NCBI RefSeq assembly: GCF_024623455.1
Contig: NZ_JANIPJ010000007.1
Coordinates: 62,001 to 126,000 of the forward strand
Direction: 5' to 3'
Length of the DNA stretch: 64,000 nucleotides
DNA from: Paenibacillus soyae
GTDB lineage: Bacteria; Bacillota; Bacilli; Paenibacillales; Paenibacillaceae
Shown: one piece after another, positions 35,293 through 42,962 of the stretch
Position numbering within the stretch: position 1 is the stretch's first letter
Layout of the letters: each line of letters begins with the position of its first letter
The notes under the pieces: generated by a model
What the model saw: only the letters and a program-made list of their open reading frames with translations
Told to the model about the DNA's origin: nothing
Databases searched by the model: none
Made by a program: the position numbers and the translations under genes

Positions 35293-38196
35293 ATGGATTT
35301 GATAATGAACCGGAGTCTACTGAGCGAAGGCGCGTGTTTTCTAAAGGAAGAAGAAGCTTTTAGCGGCGTTCACAAAATAGCCGATAAGGTGATGCGGGAT
35401 ATCGAATTGGTTTTTGGCGTTCGGCCGACCTCGACGGAGGCGATCGATCGCTTATCCTCCTGCGCGGTCATTTATGGGACGATCGACCGGAGTCCCGTGC
35501 TTGATCATTTGTCCGAATCTGGCATCATCGATCTAAACGCCGTCAGAGGAAAAAGCGAGGTTTATTTGTTCCAGGTCATCGATGCGCCTTGGGACGGGGG
35601 GGACAAAGCGCTGGTCATTGCCGGGAGCGATAAAAGAGGAACGATCTACGGCCTGTTCCATCTATCGGAGGTGCTGGGGGTATCGCCGCTTGTCGACTGG
35701 AACGATGTACGTCCGCAGCCGAAGGAGGAAGTTCGATTAGAGGACGGCCGCAAGTATATTTCCAAGGAGCCTTCGGTCCGGTATCGAGGCTTCTTCATCA
35801 ACGATGAGTGGCCGGCGTTCGGAACTTGGTGCAATAAGCGGTTTGGCGGATTTAATGCGGAGGCTTACGATCATGTATTCGAATTGCTGCTTCGGCTCAA
35901 AGGCAATTACTTATGGCCGGCCATGTGGTCGGCTCGTTTCTACGACGATGGGCCAGGGCTTGCGAACGCCGAGCTGGCGGATGAGTATGGCGTCGTGATC
36001 GGCGCGTCCCACCACGAACCCTGCCTCCGTCAGGGCGAGGAGTACAAGTACCTGAGAGGGAAGGACTCCATCTATGGCGATGCATGGAATTTCCGAACCA
36101 ACGAAGAGGGAATTACTCGATTCTGGGCGGACGGACTGAAGCGAAGCGGGAGGTTCGAGAACGTCATTACGGTCGGGATGCGCGGCGAGGCCGACACTTC
36201 GATTATGGGAAAAGAGGCTACGCTGGCGGACAACATCGGCCTGCTGCGCGACGTTCTCAAGACGCAAAACCGTCTCATGAAGGAGCATGTAAATCCGAAG
36301 CTGGAGCAGGTGCCTCGAATGCTGGCGCTGTACAAAGAGGTGGAGCCCTTCTTCTACGGAGACAAGCACACGCCAGGCTTGATCGGCTCGGAGGAGCTGG
36401 AGAATGTCATCCTCATGCTGTGCGATGATAACTTCGGCAATTTGCGGACGCTGCCAACCGAGGAGATGCGCTCGCATAACGGCGGCTATGGGATGTATTA
36501 TCATTTCGACTATCACGGCGGACCGATTTCTTATGAGTGGATCAACAGCTCCTATTTGCCGAAAGTTTGGGAGCAGATGAGCATGGCCTATGATTTTGGC
36601 ATCCGCGACTTGTGGGTGGTCAATGTCGGCGATGTCTGCACGCAGGAGTTCCCTTTGGCGTATTTTCTGGATCTTGCCTATGATTTCGAGCAATGGGGAA
36701 CAAGCGCCATCAATAAGACGGATGCGTATACGCGTCGATGGGTGGAACAGCAATTTGGCGGGGTATGCGCAGAACCGGATCTTAAGAAGATCCATCAACT
36801 GCTAGACGGGTACACCAAAATCGCGCATAACCGCAGACCGGAAGCCATGAATGCGGAGGTCTATCATCCGGTACATTACCAGGAGACCGACCGGCTTCTG
36901 GCCGAGATCGAGCAGCTGATGGATACAGCCGATGAGCTGTACAAGAAAATAGACTCCGAGGCGTTCCCGGGCTTCTTCTCCTTGGTCTATTATCCGGCGA
37001 TGGGAAATCTGAATTTGCAGAAGCTGCAGCTGCTGGCCGGCAAAAACCGCTATGCGGCGAAGCTGAATCTGATGGAAGCGAACGGGCTGACCGAGCGGAT
37101 GAAGACATGCATGCGGCGGGATCAAGAGCTGGTGGATGAATATCACGCCATAGCGGGCGGGAAGTGGTACGGAATGGGGTTGTCGGAGCATATCGGCTTC
37201 ACGCGCTGGAACGAGGACGAGTGCAGATATCCGATTCTCATGCAGGTCATGCCTGCAAGGAAACCAAGATTACTCGTATCGATCGACGGTACGGGACAGC
37301 GTTCGGAGGGCAGCGCTTGGCATGTCAACAGGCTGGGGCTGCTGGATTTCAAGCAGCCTGACGTGGAAGAAGCTTCCTTCACGATAAGCAGTCTCAGCGA
37401 TCTGGACGCTCCGTATAAGATTACATGCGAAGCGCCGTGGTTATCCTGTTCCAGCCATGAAGGAAGACTGGACGGCACTCGCCATGCAGCGGATCGGATT
37501 CGGGTTCGGATTGACCGCGGCCAGATGAATGGCGAGACTGACGCTCAGATCGTCGTGCAGCTGCCGACTGGCGCATGCACGATCATCGTCGACGCCAAGC
37601 AGCCTGAAACGGGCGGATTCCCGGAGAACACCTATGTAGACACTCGCGGTTATATTTCCATGGAAGCCGAGCGTTTCTCTGCGAAAAAGGATGCTGGTCA
37701 AGCCGGATTCCAGCGCATCGCCGGATATGGGAAGACCCTGTCCGCGATGAAGGTGTTCCCGACGACAAGCTATTTTACTGCGGGTCAAAACGCGCCTTAT
37801 TTGGAGTATCAATTTGTGTTCCATCAAGCCGGAAGCTATGAAGCGGAATTGTATATGGAGCCCTCCAATCCGGTAACGAAGGACAATACGTTGCATTACG
37901 GCATTCAAGTCAATGACGGGGCGATCGACGTCCTTAATGTAATACCGGCCGGAATGAAGGTCGGTGAGAGCTCGGACGCGGAATGGTCTGCCGGCGTGCT
38001 GGACAACATACGCCGCCACAGCAGCGAGGTCGTTTGCAAGGCCGGACTCAACAGCCTAAGAATCTACGCGGTAAGTCCCGGATTTGTCCTCGAGAAGCTG
38101 GTCATCTACCCGGCTGGCAAGAAACCGGCAGAAAGCTACTTGGGACCGCCGGAGACCTATTATGTCGGAAGAAAGAATGAAGCGGCGTTAAACTAG
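35293..38196 (+). CDS. Glycoside hydrolase family 115 (xylan alpha-1,2-glucuronidase)
   Basis: A 967-residue protein without signal peptide, hence cytoplasmic. An N-terminal alpha/beta domain (about 1-165) with IAGSDKRGTIYGLFHLSEVLGVSPLVDW is typical of GH115. A TIM-barrel catalytic region (about 170-500) contains RYRGFFINDEWPAFGTW, LLRLKGNYLWPAMWSARFYDDGPG, GVVIGASHHEPC, VGMRGEADTSIM and LWVVNVGDVCTQEFPLAYFLDLA. A helical region follows, then the C-terminal GH115 beta domain (about 780-965). Family enzymes remove 4-O-methylglucuronic acid from internal and terminal xylose of glucuronoxylan. Being intracellular, it should act on imported oligomers, but no transporter is in the window. AAGGGGGAA precedes the ATG, and a cre-like site suggests glucose repression. 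Confidence 0.92.
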   Translation: MDLIMNRSLLSEGACFLKEEEAFSGVHKIADKVMRDIELVFGVRPTSTEAIDRLSSCAVIYGTIDRSPVLDHLSESGIIDLNAVRGKSEVYLFQVIDAPWDGGDKALVIAGSDKRGTIYGLFHLSEVLGVSPLVDWNDVRPQPKEEVRLEDGRKYISKEPSVRYRGFFINDEWPAFGTWCNKRFGGFNAEAYDHVFELLLRLKGNYLWPAMWSARFYDDGPGLANAELADEYGVVIGASHHEPCLRQGEEYKYLRGKDSIYGDAWNFRTNEEGITRFWADGLKRSGRFENVITVGMRGEADTSIMGKEATLADNIGLLRDVLKTQNRLMKEHVNPKLEQVPRMLALYKEVEPFFYGDKHTPGLIGSEELENVILMLCDDNFGNLRTLPTEEMRSHNGGYGMYYHFDYHGGPISYEWINSSYLPKVWEQMSMAYDFGIRDLWVVNVGDVCTQEFPLAYFLDLAYDFEQWGTSAINKTDAYTRRWVEQQFGGVCAEPDLKKIHQLLDGYTKIAHNRRPEAMNAEVYHPVHYQETDRLLAEIEQLMDTADELYKKIDSEAFPGFFSLVYYPAMGNLNLQKLQLLAGKNRYAAKLNLMEANGLTERMKTCMRRDQELVDEYHAIAGGKWYGMGLSEHIGFTRWNEDECRYPILMQVMPARKPRLLVSIDGTGQRSEGSAWHVNRLGLLDFKQPDVEEASFTISSLSDLDAPYKITCEAPWLSCSSHEGRLDGTRHAADRIRVRIDRGQMNGETDAQIVVQLPTGACTIIVDAKQPETGGFPENTYVDTRGYISMEAERFSAKKDAGQAGFQRIAGYGKTLSAMKVFPTTSYFTAGQNAPYLEYQFVFHQAGSYEAELYMEPSNPVTKDNTLHYGIQVNDGAIDVLNVIPAGMKVGESSDAEWSAGVLDNIRRHSSEVVCKAGLNSLRIYAVSPGFVLEKLVIYPAGKKPAESYLGPPETYYVGRKNEAALN

Positions 38197-38220
38197 CCCG
38201 CCACTCAAATCGATGCAGTG

Positions 38221-38266
38221 AGGTACGGCCACTCCGGCAATAGGAGCAGGTTGTACCTTTTTTTTG
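38221..38266 (+). terminator. Terminator after the GH115 gene
   Basis: AGGTACGGCC pairs with GGTTGTACCT (two G-U pairs), with an inner ACTCC/GGAG stem, followed by seven or more T residues. Confidence 0.87.
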
Positions 38267-38291
38267 TTCCGATGAAGCTCGGATAAGTGAA

Positions 38292-38474
38292 TTAGGGACT
38301 AAACTCCTTCCCTAAAATATACGAAAAGCCATGCTCCAATTGCAGCTGATACTTGACCGTGTACCCTAGCGCCGTCAGCTGTGCCACTACTTCCTGAAAG
38401 TCTGCTTGCGCGGCGGGATCCGTTGCCGGTCCGGCAGTCGTATAATTGAGAACGATGCGTGCGGTTGTGTTCAT
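38292..38474 (-). CDS. Small hypothetical protein, 60 residues
   Basis: The ATG read from 38474 follows GAGGAGGTGACAGGG, a very strong ribosome site; a GTG three codons earlier lies within that site. The protein is soluble with an alternating strand-helix-strand pattern: ARIVLNYTT, a DPAAQADFQEVVAQLTALGY helix, and TVKYQLQLEHGFSYILG. This looks like a small ferredoxin-like alpha/beta protein. No family was recognised and no catalytic motif is visible. It stands alone between the GH115 and GH11 genes on the opposite strand. Confidence 0.65.
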   Translation of the reverse strand: MNTTARIVLNYTTAGPATDPAAQADFQEVVAQLTALGYTVKYQLQLEHGFSYILGKEFSP

Positions 38475-38632
38475 CCCTGTCACCTCCTCAAAGTAGTCTT
38501 TAAAACTATTACATGCAGCAAAGGTTTAATAGGGAAGGGACAAACCGAACAGAATATTCGTGTATTTTGACACACTGCCTAGAGAGAGAAGTTTAATCTG
38601 TAGGGGTAAGGACTTTAATTTATTCAATGTTT

Positions 38633-38655
38633 TGTATACGCTTACATACTATAAT
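38633..38655 (+). promoter_or_regulatory. cre site and -10 element of the xylanase gene
   Basis: TGTATACGCTTACA (38633-38646) with flanking T residues matches the 16-base CcpA consensus at 15 positions. TATAAT follows at 38650-38655. The cre covers the promoter spacer, so carbon catabolite repression of the xylanase is expected. Confidence 0.75.
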
Positions 38656-38739
38656 CTTCCTTGGAAAGGAGGATAGTCGGAGATTGTAAGTAGGATTCAC
38701 GGCAAGTATGCAAGTTCCATTACGATTAGGAGGTAGATG

Positions 38740-39366
38740 ATGATGAAGAAGAAAATGCTGACGGTATTACTCACAGTCGCCATGAGCTTTAGTTTGTTTG
38801 CGGTGACCGCAAGCGCGAACACGTATTGGCAGAATTGGACCGATGGCGGCGGGACGGTGAACGCGACAAACGGTTCAGGCGGCAATTACAGCGTGACATG
38901 GTCGAATACGGGCAACTTTGTTGTCGGCAAGGGCTGGGCTACCGGCTCGGCATCGAGAACCATTAATTACAATGCCGGGATCTGGCAGCCTTCCGGCAAT
39001 GCGTACTTGACGCTCTATGGATGGACAAGAAACTCGCTTATCGAATATTACGTCGTGGACAGCTGGGGTACTTACAGACCGACCGGAACACATAAAGGCA
39101 CGGTGACCAGCGACGGAGGCACTTATGATATCTATACGACCATGCGCTACAACGCGCCTTCCATTGACGGCACGCAGACGTTCCAGCAGTTCTGGAGCGT
39201 CAGGCAGTCGAAGAGACCGACCGGCAGCAATGTCGCGATTACGTTCGGCAATCACGTGAACGCTTGGAAGAGCAAAGGCATGAACCTGGGCAGCAGCTGG
39301 TCCTACCAGGTGCTCGCGACAGAAGGCTATCAAAGCAGCGGAAGTTCTAATGTAACCGTGTGGTAA
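38740..39366 (+). CDS. xynA: Secreted endo-1,4-beta-xylanase, GH11
   Basis: A 208-residue precursor. Three adjacent ATGs occur; the second, 6 bases after AGGAGG, was chosen. The signal peptide ends at about ...FAVTASA, giving a mature enzyme of about 182 residues, starting [13 protein letters not shown], the size of B. subtilis XynA. The GH11 jelly-roll is complete: [23 protein letters not shown] holds the nucleophile Glu102, and [18 protein letters not shown] holds the acid/base Glu195. The thumb region [17 protein letters not shown] is present. It cuts internal bonds of xylan outside the cell, preparing oligomers that the GH115 enzyme could further debranch after uptake. Confidence 0.98.
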   Translation: MMKKKMLTVLLTVAMSFSLFAVTASANTYWQNWTDGGGTVNATNGSGGNYSVTWSNTGNFVVGKGWATGSASRTINYNAGIWQPSGNAYLTLYGWTRNSLIEYYVVDSWGTYRPTGTHKGTVTSDGGTYDIYTTMRYNAPSIDGTQTFQQFWSVRQSKRPTGSNVAITFGNHVNAWKSKGMNLGSSWSYQVLATEGYQSSGSSNVTVW

Positions 39367-39383
39367 TCCATTTCTGATGGTTC

Positions 39384-39418
39384 GAAGGGCTGCCGGTCTT
39401 GCGACCGGCAGCCTTCAC
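39384..39418 (+). terminator. Terminator after the xylanase gene
   Basis: AAGGGCTGCCGGTC / GACCGGCAGCCTT around TTGC. A T run follows after CACTACA, so it is slightly imperfect. Confidence 0.72.
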
Positions 39419-39451
39419 TACATTTTTTCATTCGTTCAAAGGAGACCTTCT

Positions 39452-40333
39452 ATGAGGAAGCTGCCTATTTTTCTTATCGCGGCCATCATCGCCGTAGTCG
39501 GAGCCTGTTCGCAGGAGAAGCCCGAGCAACGCGAAGCGAAGCCGGCGGCCGCAGTGAATGAGGAGTTCGTGCTGGTCAAGGGCGGAGACTTCATCAGCGA
39601 CAAGTCCAACTACTATGGAGAAAGCAAGGTTATTCCCGACTTTTATATCGGTAAATTCGAGGTTACCCAACAAGAATGGACGGAGGTCATGGGCAGCAAT
39701 CCTTCCGGTTTCAAGGGAAATGACTTGCCGGTGGAGATGGTCAGCTGGTACGACGCCGTGGAATATTGTAATCAGAGAAGCTTAAAAGAAGGTTTACAGC
39801 CTTATTACGATATAAACAAACAAAAAACGGATCCCCAAAATAAAAGCGAATACGATCCCTTGAAGTGGACCGTCACGACGAATGAGGGGGCGAACGGCTA
39901 CCGGTTGCCGACGGAGGCGGAATGGGAGTACGCCGCAAGCGGCGGACAGTCGAGCAAGAGTTACGCTTACAGCGGCAGCGATGAAGCGGACGAGGCGGCC
40001 TGGTATTGGCGAAACGCCGGCAACGAATACCTGTCGGGAGATTGGAGCTGGGCCAGCATCGAAAACAATCGAAACACGACCAAGCCGGTAGGCTCCAAGC
40101 TGCCGAACGAGCTTGGACTTTACGACATGTCGGGCAATGTCCGGGAATGGTGCTGGAACTGGTATGCGGAGGGAGACTTGGAGGGCGCCGCCGAAGGCTC
40201 CTTCCGGGTGGTGAAGGGCGGCGGCTGGATCGGCGACGTCAGCAACAACGAAATTTCGTTCCGGGGCAAGTTCGAGGCAAGCGGCTTCGGCCCCGATCAG
40301 GGCTTTCGCGTGGTTCGCAGCGTGGAGGATTAG
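39452..40333 (+). CDS. SUMF1/FGE-sulfatase-domain lipoprotein
   Basis: A 293-residue protein with signal peptide and lipobox VGAC at about residue 18. The start is the ATG at 39452, behind AAAGGAGACC. A formylglycine-generating-enzyme-like (SUMF1) fold spans about 40-290: FYIGKFEVTQQEWTEVMG, NDLPVEMVSWYDAVEYCNQRS, GYRLPTEAEWEYAASGG, LGLYDMSGNVREWCWNWY, VVKGGGWIGD and FGPDQGFRVVRSVED. The cysteine pair used by true FGE enzymes near the C-terminus is not seen, so it is probably a binding or structural relative. Its position behind the GH11 gene suggests a surface glycan role, which is inference. Confidence 0.85.
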   Translation: MRKLPIFLIAAIIAVVGACSQEKPEQREAKPAAAVNEEFVLVKGGDFISDKSNYYGESKVIPDFYIGKFEVTQQEWTEVMGSNPSGFKGNDLPVEMVSWYDAVEYCNQRSLKEGLQPYYDINKQKTDPQNKSEYDPLKWTVTTNEGANGYRLPTEAEWEYAASGGQSSKSYAYSGSDEADEAAWYWRNAGNEYLSGDWSWASIENNRNTTKPVGSKLPNELGLYDMSGNVREWCWNWYAEGDLEGAAEGSFRVVKGGGWIGDVSNNEISFRGKFEASGFGPDQGFRVVRSVED

Positions 40334-40371
40334 GGCGTACTTGTTTTTCAAAATAAATAGTCATCGCACCA

Positions 40372-40403
40372 AAGCCTTAGAGCCCGTGCTCTAAGGCTTC
40401 TTC
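40372..40403. terminator. Bidirectional terminator
   Basis: AAGCCTTAGAGC / GCTCTAAGGCTT around CCGT, between the convergent SUMF1-like and EamA transporter genes. Confidence 0.83.
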
Positions 40404-40423
40404 TACTTATGCTGCGGGACATG

Positions 40424-41386
40424 CTACCCGTCCGCCCGCTCTATCCGGATCCCATTCATGCCGTGCCCCTGTCTGGACTTGGGCTTCACGTTCGTTCCGA
40501 TTACCCCCGCAATAATGAGAGCGGAGCCGATAAGGTGGTAGATGGTTACGGTCTCGCCAAGCATAAGGGCTCCGGCCGCGATGGAGATGACGGTGGTCAG
40601 ATTGGAGAAGACGCTCACCCTGGAGGCCTCAAGCTTGGACAGCGCGTAGCTGGATGTGAAGGATGTAACGAGCGATGCCAGAATACCGAGATAAAGCATG
40701 GACCAGACAAAATCCGCATTCGCCAGCGGTGTGAAAAGTTGATCCAATGTCCCCTGAGCCGCATGACCAGTAAGCGATGCCAGCCAGAAGGCGACGCACC
40801 CGATCGCCATCATGGCGCTGGTTAATTCGTGCGGAGTGAACGTGCGAAGCAGGAAGCGCGACAGCACGACATAACCGGCAGATGCGAGACATGACAGGAG
40901 AAGCAGCGATATTCCCGCCGCATTCGAAAGATCGATGCCGGCGCCCTGCATGCCGAAGATCAAGACCACGCCGCTTACCGACAGCAGGATGGAGAGCTTC
41001 TGCCAAAGCGTCGTGGATTCCTTCAGGAAAATCGCCGCAAGCACAGCGGTAAGGATGGGCGTCGTCGCGAACAGGATGCCGCCTTCGGCAGACGAGGCGT
41101 ACTTCAAGCCGAACGTCTGGAACACAAAGAAGCCAAGCGGATACAATAAGGCGAGCAGGAGCAGTCTCGGCCAAGGCTTGCCTCGTAGCGAAATACGAAA
41201 TACGCCCGTGGCCACCAGGACGACGATTCCCGCGAACGAAAACGTAAACCGAATAGCCAGCGTGTCGATGGGATTGGCGTAGGCGAGCGCGACCTTCGTG
41301 AACATAAACGATAAACCGATGATGGACGCATAGACCAGAACGGCTATATAGGCATAGACGCGGTCCCGTTGAAGCTTGGATGGCAT
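40424..41386 (-). CDS. EamA/DMT-family membrane transporter
   Basis: A 320-residue protein with ten predicted transmembrane segments in two five-helix repeats, each an EamA domain (about 12-145 and 155-300). Typical features are GLSFMFTKVALAYANPIDTLAIRF, ALKYASS-type helix starts (GLKYASSAEGGILFATTPILTAVLAAIFLKE) in pieces, and the second-repeat SSYALSKLEASRVSVFSNLTTVISIAAGALMLGE. DMT transporters export or import amino acids, nucleosides or vitamins; the substrate here is not readable. It is divergent from a MocR regulator gene with a palindromic operator between them, so it is very probably the regulator's target. AGGAGG precedes the ATG. Confidence 0.93.
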   Translation of the reverse strand: MPSKLQRDRVYAYIAVLVYASIIGLSFMFTKVALAYANPIDTLAIRFTFSFAGIVVLVATGVFRISLRGKPWPRLLLLALLYPLGFFVFQTFGLKYASSAEGGILFATTPILTAVLAAIFLKESTTLWQKLSILLSVSGVVLIFGMQGAGIDLSNAAGISLLLLSCLASAGYVVLSRFLLRTFTPHELTSAMMAIGCVAFWLASLTGHAAQGTLDQLFTPLANADFVWSMLYLGILASLVTSFTSSYALSKLEASRVSVFSNLTTVISIAAGALMLGETVTIYHLIGSALIIAGVIGTNVKPKSRQGHGMNGIRIERADG

Positions 41387-41462
41387 AGATGGATTCCTCC
41401 TAAATTAAATCTTATGGAAATCGTAAGCCATCCCTTTCTTCGCGACAATGCGGGATAAGCGT

Positions 41463-41480
41463 AACTGTACCGATACAGTT
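41463..41480. promoter_or_regulatory. Palindromic operator between the transporter and MocR genes
   Basis: AACTGTA-CCGA-TACAGTT is a perfect 7-base inverted repeat in the 175-base divergent region. It lies upstream of a TATAGT (41493-41498) that may be the -10 of the regulator gene. GCTATAG is also directly repeated at 41516 and 41528. Confidence 0.6.
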
Positions 41481-41561
41481 CGGGAGAGAGGTTATAGTAC
41501 GAAGGCGTTATTTGCGCTATAGTGGGAGCTATAGAGGTTGGAAGACGGGAGCGGATAGACC

Positions 41562-42902
41562 ATGAGGAAGTATTCGGAGATTGCAGCGGATATCGAGCGG
41601 AAACGGGCAGCTGGGGATCTGCGTCCAGGACAAAAGCTGCCTTCCGTCCGCGAGGCCGCGGAGACGTACGGCTGCAGCATCAGCACGGTCATGCGGGCTT
41701 ATGCGGAGCTCGAGAAACGCCATGCGATCTACTCCATCCCGCAGAGCGGCTACTATATGGTGGGGGAGGAAGAAGAGGATACGGTCGCGGATGACGGGAG
41801 CATCGACTTTGCATCATCCTCTCCCGATCTGAACGTGTTCCCTTACCGCGACTTCCAGCATTGCTTGAACAAGGCGATCGACACCTACAAATATCAATTG
41901 TTCACCTATGGGGATCCGAGGGGGCTTGGCGCTTTGCGCGAAACGCTCGTGAACCATCTCGCCGATGATCAGGTGTTCGTCAAAGCCAAGCAAATCGCGG
42001 TGACGTCGGGCATCCAGCAGGCGCTTCATACGCTTGCGAAGATGCCGTATCCGAACGGCAGGCCGGCCATCTTGGTCGAGCAGCCGAGCTATAATCTGTT
42101 TTTGCGTTTTCTGGAGGCGGAAGGACTTCCGGCGAGGAGCATTGCCCGTACCGCGACGAAAATCGACCTGTTGCAGCTGGAGGAGCTCTTCCGCGGCGGG
42201 GAGATCAAGTGCTTCTACACGATGTCGAGGCATCATAATCCGCTCGGCACCTCCTTTGGCGTTCGGGAGAAGAAGGCGATCGCACGACTGGCCGCCAAGT
42301 ATGATGTGTATGTGTTGGAAGACGATTATATGGGCGATCTGGGAGACCGACAAGGCTTCGATCCCATCTTTGCGTACGATCGAAGCGGGCATGTCGTGTA
42401 TTTGAAGAGCTTCTCGAAAATGATTTTCCCGGGTTTGCGGATCGGCGCCGTTGTACTGCCCGAATCGCTTGAAGGCAGCTTTCACGCGTACAATCAGCTG
42501 AACGGAGCTGCCCTGCTGTCGCAGGCGGCGCTCGATATTTACATCAAGAACGGGATGTACGAGAGACACCGGGACAAGATTTATCGGCAATATGAAGCAA
42601 GAATAGAAACTCTGCACGAGGCGCTGAAAAAGCATAACGATGCGGGACTGCTCAAGGTGGCGGATGTCCGGTCGGGCCTCTACACGACGTTTAGCATGCC
42701 GCATACGGTTAATCTCGAGCGTGTGGTGGAGCGGCTCAAGCGACGGGGTGTGCTCGTGGCAAGCGGGAAAGCCTTCTACTTGTCCGACTATCTCGCGCGG
42801 GAGAAGTTTTTGAGAATCAGCATCTCCCGCGCCCGTCCGGAGCGCATTCATGAGGGGGTACAAGCGATACTCGAGGAAGTGAAGCGGGGCATCCATGCTT
42901 AG
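41562..42902 (+). CDS. MocR-type transcriptional regulator (GntR DNA-binding plus aminotransferase-like domain)
   Basis: A 446-residue protein. Residues about 1-70 form a GntR winged helix (GQKLPSVREAAETYGCSISTVMRAYAELE). Residues about 85-446 form a fold-type I PLP domain with SGIQQALHTLA, SRHHNPLGTSFG, the cofactor Asp region VLEDDYMGDLG and the PLP-binding Lys in YLKSFSKMIFPGLRIG. MocR proteins use PLP or an amino-acid adduct as a signal. The divergent EamA transporter gene is its likely target. The ATG at 41562 is preceded by GACGGGAGCGG, a moderate ribosome site. Confidence 0.94.
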   Translation: MRKYSEIAADIERKRAAGDLRPGQKLPSVREAAETYGCSISTVMRAYAELEKRHAIYSIPQSGYYMVGEEEEDTVADDGSIDFASSSPDLNVFPYRDFQHCLNKAIDTYKYQLFTYGDPRGLGALRETLVNHLADDQVFVKAKQIAVTSGIQQALHTLAKMPYPNGRPAILVEQPSYNLFLRFLEAEGLPARSIARTATKIDLLQLEELFRGGEIKCFYTMSRHHNPLGTSFGVREKKAIARLAAKYDVYVLEDDYMGDLGDRQGFDPIFAYDRSGHVVYLKSFSKMIFPGLRIGAVVLPESLEGSFHAYNQLNGAALLSQAALDIYIKNGMYERHRDKIYRQYEARIETLHEALKKHNDAGLLKVADVRSGLYTTFSMPHTVNLERVVERLKRRGVLVASGKAFYLSDYLAREKFLRISISRARPERIHEGVQAILEEVKRGIHA

Positions 42903-42906
42903 ATTG

Positions 42907-42953
42907 AAAAAAACGATCGCATTCCGATTGGCTCGGCGATGCGATCGTTTTCT
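42907..42953. terminator. Bidirectional terminator
   Basis: AAAACGATCGCAT / ATGCGATCGTTTT, with A residues before and T residues after, between the convergent mocR-type and GH43 genes. Confidence 0.88.
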
Positions 42954-42962
42954 TGTATGGTC

